This document shows, piece after piece, positions 59,247 to 64,000 of a stretch of DNA of 64,000 bases. Source of the stretch: Canicola haemoglobinophilus. Lineage in GTDB: Bacteria; Pseudomonadota; Gammaproteobacteria; Enterobacterales; Pasteurellaceae. Each line of letters opens with the position of its first letter. Position 1 is the first letter of the stretch. The position numbers and the translations under genes were made by a program. The notes beneath the pieces are model-generated. The model was not told the DNA's origin, did not search any database, and saw nothing but the letters and a program-made list of their open reading frames with translations. The stretch is from positions 154,923 through 218,922 of the forward strand of contig NZ_MUXZ01000008.1 in the NCBI RefSeq assembly GCF_002015075.1, given 5' to 3'.

Positions 59247-59308
59247 ACAAGCGGTCAATTCTTCGCAAACATTTGCAAATGGCAAAAATCTGTGAAAAAT
59301 TGACCGCT
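59247..59308 (+). repeat. Apl-type uptake signal in an inverted pair
   Basis: ACAAGCGGT (59247-59255) is the exact 9-base uptake core of the Actinobacillus/Mannheimia/H. ducreyi branch, unlike the AAGTGCGGT used throughout this window. AGCGGTCAATT (59250-59260) pairs with AATTGACCGCT (59298-59308), followed by CTTTTATATT, so it also acts like a terminator, as inverted uptake signals often do. The loop holds ATTTGCAAAT. Confidence 0.8.
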
Positions 59309-59329
59309 CTTTTATATTAAGGATGAACA

Positions 59330-60124
59330 ATGAAAAAGTTTTTGTTATTTTTAAGTTTAGTTATCCCCCTTGCCTTGGCGGAAAATTTGGTATTTCTGAC
59401 AATTCCTCAACTCACTGAAAAAGCCGAACAAGGCGATGCAATCGCACAAACGACGTTGGGCACTGCTTATTATTTCGGGAGAAAAAAAGAACAAGTAGAA
59501 AAAGATTACGTCAAAGCCTTGTATTGGTATAAAAAAGCTGCTGAGCAAAACCAGCCGATTGCTCTTTATCGATTAGGTGTGATGTATGAGTTAGGTCAGG
59601 GAGTGGAAAAAGATGAAAAGGAAGCCTTTAAGTGGTATCTAAAAAGTGCAAAGTTAGGAAAAACAGATGCACAAAGCACAGTGGCATTTGCTTATTATAA
59701 AGGCGAATGGGTAGCAAAAGATGATAAACAAGCTTTCTATTGGCTTAAGAAAGCTGCAGAGAAAGGGGGATATTACAACATTCTCGGTGCTTTTTATTTT
59801 CATGGTATAGGCACAGAGCAAAACGTTGAAAAAGCCTTTGAGAATTTTATCAAAGCCCACCAACTACAACCTAAAGATGCGAGTATCCAAGAACAATTAG
59901 GCATTATGTATGAATTTGGCTTAGGTACAAACGTAGATGCTTACCGAGCTTTTGATTTTTATCTCAAAGCAGCTGATCAAGGTAAGTCTTATTCACAATA
60001 TCGCATAGCCTATTTTTATGATGTGGGTAAAGTTGACAGTCAAAATAAAGAAAGAGCTGTGATCTATTACAGACTAGCTTGTAAAAATGGCGAGCAGCAG
60101 GCTTGTAAGGTACTCGGCTGGTAA
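59330..60124 (+). CDS. Second secreted Sel1-like repeat protein
   Basis: 264 residues: a short signal peptide (cleavage near ALA-ENLVF) and about six Sel1-like units, more diverged than in the gene at 57267 (for example KALYWYKKAAEQNQPIALY and EAFKWYLKSAKLGKTDAQS). It ends ACKNGEQQACKVLGW, similar to the ACDNGMQIGC end of the first protein, so both share a C-terminal Cys cap. AAGGATG lies before the ATG. Direct sequence identity with the first protein is low in the repeats, so duplication was not recent. Confidence 0.85.
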   Translation: MKKFLLFLSLVIPLALAENLVFLTIPQLTEKAEQGDAIAQTTLGTAYYFGRKKEQVEKDYVKALYWYKKAAEQNQPIALYRLGVMYELGQGVEKDEKEAFKWYLKSAKLGKTDAQSTVAFAYYKGEWVAKDDKQAFYWLKKAAEKGGYYNILGAFYFHGIGTEQNVEKAFENFIKAHQLQPKDASIQEQLGIMYEFGLGTNVDAYRAFDFYLKAADQGKSYSQYRIAYFYDVGKVDSQNKERAVIYYRLACKNGEQQACKVLGW

Positions 60125-60172
60125 ATTTGCTTAATAAAACTTACAAAAATCTCACCGCACTTTTTAACGATA

Positions 60173-60208
60173 AACAAAGCCCCAATTAAAAGTAAAAGGG
60201 GCTTTGTT
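60173..60208. terminator. Bidirectional terminator, Sel1 gene / glycerate kinase
   Basis: AACAAAGCCCC (60173-60183) pairs with GGGGCTTTGTT (60198-60208), between convergent genes; an uptake signal lies just before (60154-60162). Confidence 0.92.
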
Positions 60209-60212
60209 CGTT

Positions 60213-61355
60213 TTAGCGATTTTGCTGTGCCAGTTGGTACATTCTCGCTACGTTTTGTGCGGTAGATTCTAGATTTTTTCTGCCTTGTGCCAAAATCTCG
60301 GGCAAGTCGCCTAATTGACGAATAATTGGGAAGACGGCATCAATGCCATGTTCGTAAACCACATCATAGTCTTCTCGCAAGCAACCTGTAATGGCAATCA
60401 CAGGTTTGTTCGCCTGTTTAGCGGTTTTAGCGACACCAATCGGGGTTTTACCATGAATGGTTTGCGAATCCATTCTGCCCTCGCCAGTAATCACTAAATC
60501 CGCATCTTTGATAATCTCGGCTAAATTGACCGTATCAATCACAATTTGTACGCCTGATTTCAGTTGGACTTTTGGCAAGAGCAACAAGCCACCGCCCATA
60601 CCGCCAGCCGCACCGGAACCAGCCTGATTGGCAATTTGTTTGCCACAATCTCTTTCTACTATTTGACTAAAATGTAAGAGAGATTGATCTAGCTGTTGTA
60701 CCATTTCTGGCGTTGCGCCTTTTTGTGGGGCAAAGGTAGCGGAAGCGCCTTTTTCTCCACATAAAGGATTATTGACATCGCAAGCCACATTAAATTGAAC
60801 TTGGGCTAAGCGTGCATCTAAATTTGCGGCATCAATATGATCGATTTGTTGTAAGGCTAAGCCGCCGAAGCCAATTTCTTTTCCTTGCGCATCTTTGAAA
60901 GAAATACCAAGCGCTTGCAACATACCAACACCGCCATCGTTAGTCGCACTACCGCCGATGCCAAGGATAATTTGATTTACGCCAAGATCTAATGCGGCTT
61001 TAATCAATTCGCCTGTACCATAGCTGGTGGTGTAATAAGGGTTACGTTTTTCCATTGGCACTAAATGCAAGCCAGATGCTGAAGCCATTTCAATAATGGC
61101 AGTTTTTCCATCACCAGATAAGGCAAATTCAGCCTGTGTTTTATTGCCTAAAGGCGCTGTGACTTCCACGGAAATCAGCTTGCCTTGCAATGCGTCAGCA
61201 AGGGATTGCACAGTTCCCTCACCGCCGTCAGCCATAGGTACTTTTACATAATCTGCATTGGGATAGACTTTTTTGAAGCCATTTTCGATAGCTTGCGCCA
61301 CTTCAAGTGCGGTTAAACTTTCTTTAAAAGAATCTGGGGCAATGACGATTTTCAT
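60213..61355 (-). CDS. glxK: Glycerate kinase
   Basis: About 380 residues from the ATG at 61355, where GGAG is correctly spaced; the frame runs up to 61373. Family motifs are MKIVIAPDSFKESLTA at the start, GGEGTVQSL, LGIGGSATNDGGVGMLQALG (residues 124-143) and VITGEGRMDSQT near 287. It phosphorylates D-glycerate (2-glycerate-type family, like E. coli GarK/GlxK). With the GntP-type permease and SdaR regulator it forms a glycerate-uptake unit. Which of the two E. coli paralogues it equals is not certain. Confidence 0.9.
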   Translation of the reverse strand: MKIVIAPDSFKESLTALEVAQAIENGFKKVYPNADYVKVPMADGGEGTVQSLADALQGKLISVEVTAPLGNKTQAEFALSGDGKTAIIEMASASGLHLVPMEKRNPYYTTSYGTGELIKAALDLGVNQIILGIGGSATNDGGVGMLQALGISFKDAQGKEIGFGGLALQQIDHIDAANLDARLAQVQFNVACDVNNPLCGEKGASATFAPQKGATPEMVQQLDQSLLHFSQIVERDCGKQIANQAGSGAAGGMGGGLLLLPKVQLKSGVQIVIDTVNLAEIIKDADLVITGEGRMDSQTIHGKTPIGVAKTAKQANKPVIAITGCLREDYDVVYEHGIDAVFPIIRQLGDLPEILAQGRKNLESTAQNVARMYQLAQQNR

Positions 61356-61379
61356 GTTACTTCTCCTATTCAATATTGC

Positions 61380-62639
61380 TTAAAATAATTGCAATACACC
61401 AAAAATCAGCGTTGAAACAATCGTCATAATTAAGCCCACTGCGGTTTCATAAGGGATTAATTTTAAACGCTCTTTAATATCCATATAGACACTACCACCA
61501 GTGGCATGGAAGAAGGAACCATGAGGCATGTGATCGAAGACTGTTGCACCAGCATGGATCATTGCAGCACCAGCAATTCCACTCACGCCTAGCTCAATTA
61601 AAGTAGAGCCGAATACTTGAGATGCAACTGCTGTGCCTGCTGTGGTAGAAGCTGTAGCAAGTGACATTAATGCCCCTGAAATTGGTGCTAATAAATAAGA
61701 AGGTAATCCAGAAGCGGTTAATCCTTCAATTAAGAGATTTTTCAAGCCTGAATTAGCAATAACGCCAGCCAATGTTCCTGTTCCCAATAACATTACTGCC
61801 ACTGGTGCCATTTTTCCTAAACCAACAATAGCGTATTGATTTAAGTTGCGTGCTTTACCCATGCAAATTGCACCAACAATACCACCAAGAGGTAGGGCGA
61901 TAAGTGGATCAATTTTGATACCGAATAGTGGGCGAAGTGCGAGTAAAACAATAGTAAAGAGCGGTGCAATAATTGCTGGTAAGAATTTTGGTAATTCACC
62001 CGTAATTTCAACCACTTCTTTTTCGCTAACTTTTGAGCCTTTATTGATCAAATGTTTAGCGAGGAAATAAGTGAGGATTAAACCAAAAATCGCAGGGATA
62101 ATGCCTGCAGCCATCACAGAAGTGAGGGGAATATTGAAAGCATCAGATGCAGCGATGGCATTTGGATTTGGCGACATAATATTGCCTGCTTTACCGCCAC
62201 CAATCATTGCTAACAAAATTGCCATTTTAGAAAGGTTACTACGTTTCGCGAGTGCTAAAGCGATTGGTGCCACTGTAATTACAGCAACATCAATAAATAC
62301 GCCCACCGCTGTTAATAACATGGTAGCGAGAATAAGTGCTAATAAGGCTCTGGATTCGCCTAATTTTTTGACGATAGTTTCAGCAATTGTATTTGCCGCA
62401 CCAGATTCAATAAGCACTCCAGCGAGTACGCCCGCAGCTAAAATTCGCATTACAGCAGTGGTAATGCCTTGAGCGCCACCAATCATCAATGCGACAGTTT
62501 GACTTAGATCGGCTCCGCCAACTAAACCACCCACGAGTGCACCAATAATCATGCCGTAAGCAGGTGGGACTTTTTTCAAAATCAAAATAATTGCAGTAAA
62601 CAGGGCAACAATTGCCCCAAGAGCAGTGACAGTTGTCAT
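61380..62639 (-). CDS. GntP-family permease, probably glycerate or a related sugar acid
   Basis: 419 residues from the ATG at 62639 (GAGGAAAA well placed; an upstream in-frame start at 62660 is less likely). About twelve membrane segments with GntP features such as GGAQGITTAVMRILAAGVLAG and IGGGKAGNIMSPNPNAIAASDAFNI (residues 153-177, in part). It lies 24 bases upstream of the glycerate kinase gene. Substrate assignment rests on this linkage. Confidence 0.88.
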   Translation of the reverse strand: MTTVTALGAIVALFTAIILILKKVPPAYGMIIGALVGGLVGGADLSQTVALMIGGAQGITTAVMRILAAGVLAGVLIESGAANTIAETIVKKLGESRALLALILATMLLTAVGVFIDVAVITVAPIALALAKRSNLSKMAILLAMIGGGKAGNIMSPNPNAIAASDAFNIPLTSVMAAGIIPAIFGLILTYFLAKHLINKGSKVSEKEVVEITGELPKFLPAIIAPLFTIVLLALRPLFGIKIDPLIALPLGGIVGAICMGKARNLNQYAIVGLGKMAPVAVMLLGTGTLAGVIANSGLKNLLIEGLTASGLPSYLLAPISGALMSLATASTTAGTAVASQVFGSTLIELGVSGIAGAAMIHAGATVFDHMPHGSFFHATGGSVYMDIKERLKLIPYETAVGLIMTIVSTLIFGVLQLF

Positions 62640-62767
62640 AGTTTTTTCCTCATGTATCAATAAAAAATGAATGTTGCGTATTATTAAATGTATGAGGTCA
62701 AAAAATCTTTGTTTGTTAATACAAAAAATATCAGGTTAACAAAATTCTTTTTGTGTTTTTGTACAAT
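62640..62767 (-). promoter_or_regulatory. sdaR/gntP intergenic region with TTTGT/ACAAA dyads
   Basis: TTTGT-TAAT-ACAAA (62712-62725) is a perfect inverted repeat; further TTTTTGTG and TTTTTGTACAA stretches lie at 62747-62765. The regulator gene ends and the permease gene starts around it, so these may bind the SdaR-type activator. Tentative. Confidence 0.4.
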
Positions 62768-63886
62768 CTAATGGTTAAGTAATGTACTAAGGTAAAGTAT
62801 GAATTTTTCATCTATCTTATTGAAAGATAAGCTTGTTATCTTCTCGATCTTATTTAAGCGATACCTCAATGTGTTGATATGAATAAAAAGTTGTTGAGAA
62901 GTGAGGGCAAGATCACAATTTGCTAAAAAATATTGTTGCAATGTCTTTTCTAAAAGCCGGTTTTCATCTTGTTGATATAAAGTATCAAGAGGTTTAAGTA
63001 ATTCTTTGCTTTGCCAAGAGTTGCGTAAGTTATCCAATAATGCAGGTAACTTATATTGATTAAAAGAATAGACTGATTTTTTCGGAAAATAGGTTTGCCC
63101 ATAATTTAGAGTGCTAAGTGCGGTCTGAAATGAAAGAGAAATATCTTTATAGGTTTCAACCTCAGCGCCAATTGCGATTTTTATTGCCTTTAACCCTGAA
63201 GGTAGGAGATGAGATGGAAATAATTTCGGTAACTCTTTTGACTTGAGTAAATTTTGTAGCTCGTTACTAGGTTGTATCAATGCGATTTTGTTATGAGACA
63301 ATATTGCGAAGTGGGGATATTTGGCTGATTGTTCTAAATAGCCAACAAGCTGCTGTAATTTTTCGGCAGTAGGTTGCAAAATTTGGATAATAACGACCGC
63401 ACTTTTAGGCTCTAGCGCCAAGCTGAAAAAGGCACTTTGTTGTTCAATTTCTATTTCATCAAGTTTGCCCTTTAATAAACTTAGAATAAATTCCTCTTTA
63501 TATCGTTTGTCCCAACGTTCTTTTTCAAGTAAAAAATGTTGTTCAATCATCAGCTCCGCAGTCATCTTAACCAGTTCGCCATAGGATCGAACTGTTTCTG
63601 GATCCCCAGAAATACCCACAACACCTAAAATCTCTCCTAAATAGCTTATTGGAAGATTAATCCCTGGTTGCACCTCGAACTGCCATTGCTCAGCTAATTC
63701 CTGATTGATTTCAATAGGTTGATTACGGCGAATAGCCAACACTGCGCCTGTATGTTTTTGTTGTAGGCGGTTTGGATTAGTTGAAGCAATGATTATGCCG
63801 TTTTCATTCATTACGTTGATCGGCTTATGCAAAATACGATTTGTACGTTGTACAATGTTTTGAGCTAAAGAGAGATTTAATTTCAT
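62768..63886 (-). CDS. sdaR: SdaR/CdaR-family sugar-diacid regulator
   Basis: 372 residues from the ATG at 63886 (a TTG two codons earlier keeps the frame open). N-terminal diacid-recognition domain (LAQNIVQRTNRILHKPINVMNENGIIIAS region, residues 7-35), a GGDEF-like middle and a C-terminal PucR-type helix-turn-helix (SQQLFIHINTLRYRLNKIEKIT, near 340). E. coli CdaR activates genes for glycerate and sugar-diacid use. Here it probably controls the adjacent permease and glycerate kinase genes. Two uptake signals lie inside. Confidence 0.9.
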   Translation of the reverse strand: MKLNLSLAQNIVQRTNRILHKPINVMNENGIIIASTNPNRLQQKHTGAVLAIRRNQPIEINQELAEQWQFEVQPGINLPISYLGEILGVVGISGDPETVRSYGELVKMTAELMIEQHFLLEKERWDKRYKEEFILSLLKGKLDEIEIEQQSAFFSLALEPKSAVVIIQILQPTAEKLQQLVGYLEQSAKYPHFAILSHNKIALIQPSNELQNLLKSKELPKLFPSHLLPSGLKAIKIAIGAEVETYKDISLSFQTALSTLNYGQTYFPKKSVYSFNQYKLPALLDNLRNSWQSKELLKPLDTLYQQDENRLLEKTLQQYFLANCDLALTSQQLFIHINTLRYRLNKIEKITSLSFNKIDEKFILYLSTLLNH

Positions 63887-64000
63887 ATTCAATAGTGCTG
63901 AGGTTGGCTAGATTGATTGCAATTATAATAGGATAGACATTCCTTTAGAAAACATAAAAAGTATAAAATTTCGGCATGCGAAAATTTTTTTGCAAAAAGT

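Larger units (their letters stand above)
3797..63404. repeat. Haemophilus-type uptake signal sequences (AAGTGCGGT / ACCGCACTT), about 50 copies
   Basis: Exact copies were read by eye at 3797, 3836, 5917, 6588, 7853, 8635, 11568, 12067, 12370, 13315, 14594, 14848, 17765, 17781, 18632, 21202, 21689, 22825, 22914, 24245, 24910, 26940, 28583, 29727, 30064, 30545, 31011, 31032, 31519, 32076, 33741, 33758, 39146, 40296, 41394, 44515, 46571, 47240, 47774, 48155, 48879, 50113, 51993, 52009, 52708, 55438, 55943, 56712, 60154, 61305, 63116 and 63396. They mark DNA for uptake by natural competence. Gaps longer than 3 kb are 1-3.8, 8.6-11.6, 33.8-39.1, 41.4-44.5 and 56.7-60.2 kb. Some copies may have been missed or be a base off. 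Confidence 0.9.

Noticed and set aside
1..64000. tRNA, rRNA, insertion sequences, prophage
   Set aside because: I scanned the intergenic gaps by eye and saw no cloverleaf-like sequences, terminal inverted repeats with transposase genes, integrases or phage genes. A covariance-model search could still find small RNAs.

Overview
The window looks like a chromosome segment of a Haemophilus species of the H. influenzae / H. haemolyticus group. The grounds are an AT-rich genome, about 50 exact copies of the 9-base Haemophilus uptake signal sequence (AAGTGCGGT or its complement, many as inverted pairs acting as terminators), and a housekeeping set that closely matches H. influenzae (OapA, an OMP P1-type FadL, periplasmic nitrate and nitrite reductases, NarQ). 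The P1-type porin has many loop differences from the H. influenzae protein as I remember it, and several gene junctions differ from the Rd order I remember. H. haemolyticus or a divergent H. influenzae-like strain is therefore my best guess, not a proven one. I saw no rRNA, tRNA, CRISPR array, insertion sequence or prophage.

Layout. 1-6.2 kb: end of a YejM-like sulfatase gene, an orphan amidohydrolase, then nrfABCD (nitrite to ammonia) behind a densely organised promoter region with NarP and FNR sites. 6.2-10.1 kb: yfcZ-like gene, ompP1/fadL with a FadR-like operator, ogt, mutH, terC. 10.2-16.3 kb: oapA, epmB divergent from efp, ftsEX, asd. 16.4-22.7 kb: a CcdA/thioredoxin pair, pldB, a cystine-type ABC transporter and a DASS dicarboxylate carrier. 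22.9-30.9 kb: the classical cell-shape and lipoate cluster (rsfS-rlmH-mrdA-mrdB-rlpA-dacA, then ybeD-lipB-lipA). 31-39 kb: napFDAGHBC facing the nitrate/nitrite sensor gene narQ. 39-41.4 kb: murB, a small conserved gene, rpoH with a sigma-E-like promoter. 41.5-44.5 kb: pirin, an oxidoreductase broken by a nonsense codon, and a MerR/CDF metal-efflux pair. 44.6-49.2 kb: hslU and hslV with a guanidinium-exporter-like gene between them under a heat-shock promoter, nudC, a hemE remnant, yjaG, hupA. 49.3-56.7 kb: DeoR regulator and glmS, an MFS carrier, metNIQ with a MetJ box, gmhB. 56.9-60.1 kb: a poorly understood locus of two secreted Sel1-repeat proteins and a membrane coiled-coil protein, carrying an uptake sequence of the other Pasteurellaceae type. 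60.2-63.9 kb: glycerate kinase, GntP-family permease and SdaR/CdaR regulator.

How the genes work together. Nap reduces nitrate to nitrite in the periplasm and Nrf reduces nitrite to ammonia; NarQ senses these ions. Both operons carry a strong NarP-type heptamer pair and the same imperfect FNR half-site, so they probably form one regulon. The most unusual items are the Sel1 locus with its foreign-type uptake sequence, the hemE C-terminal remnant in a lineage known to need haem, the SMR exporter inside the hslVU operon, and the MerR/CDF pair with altered metal ligands.
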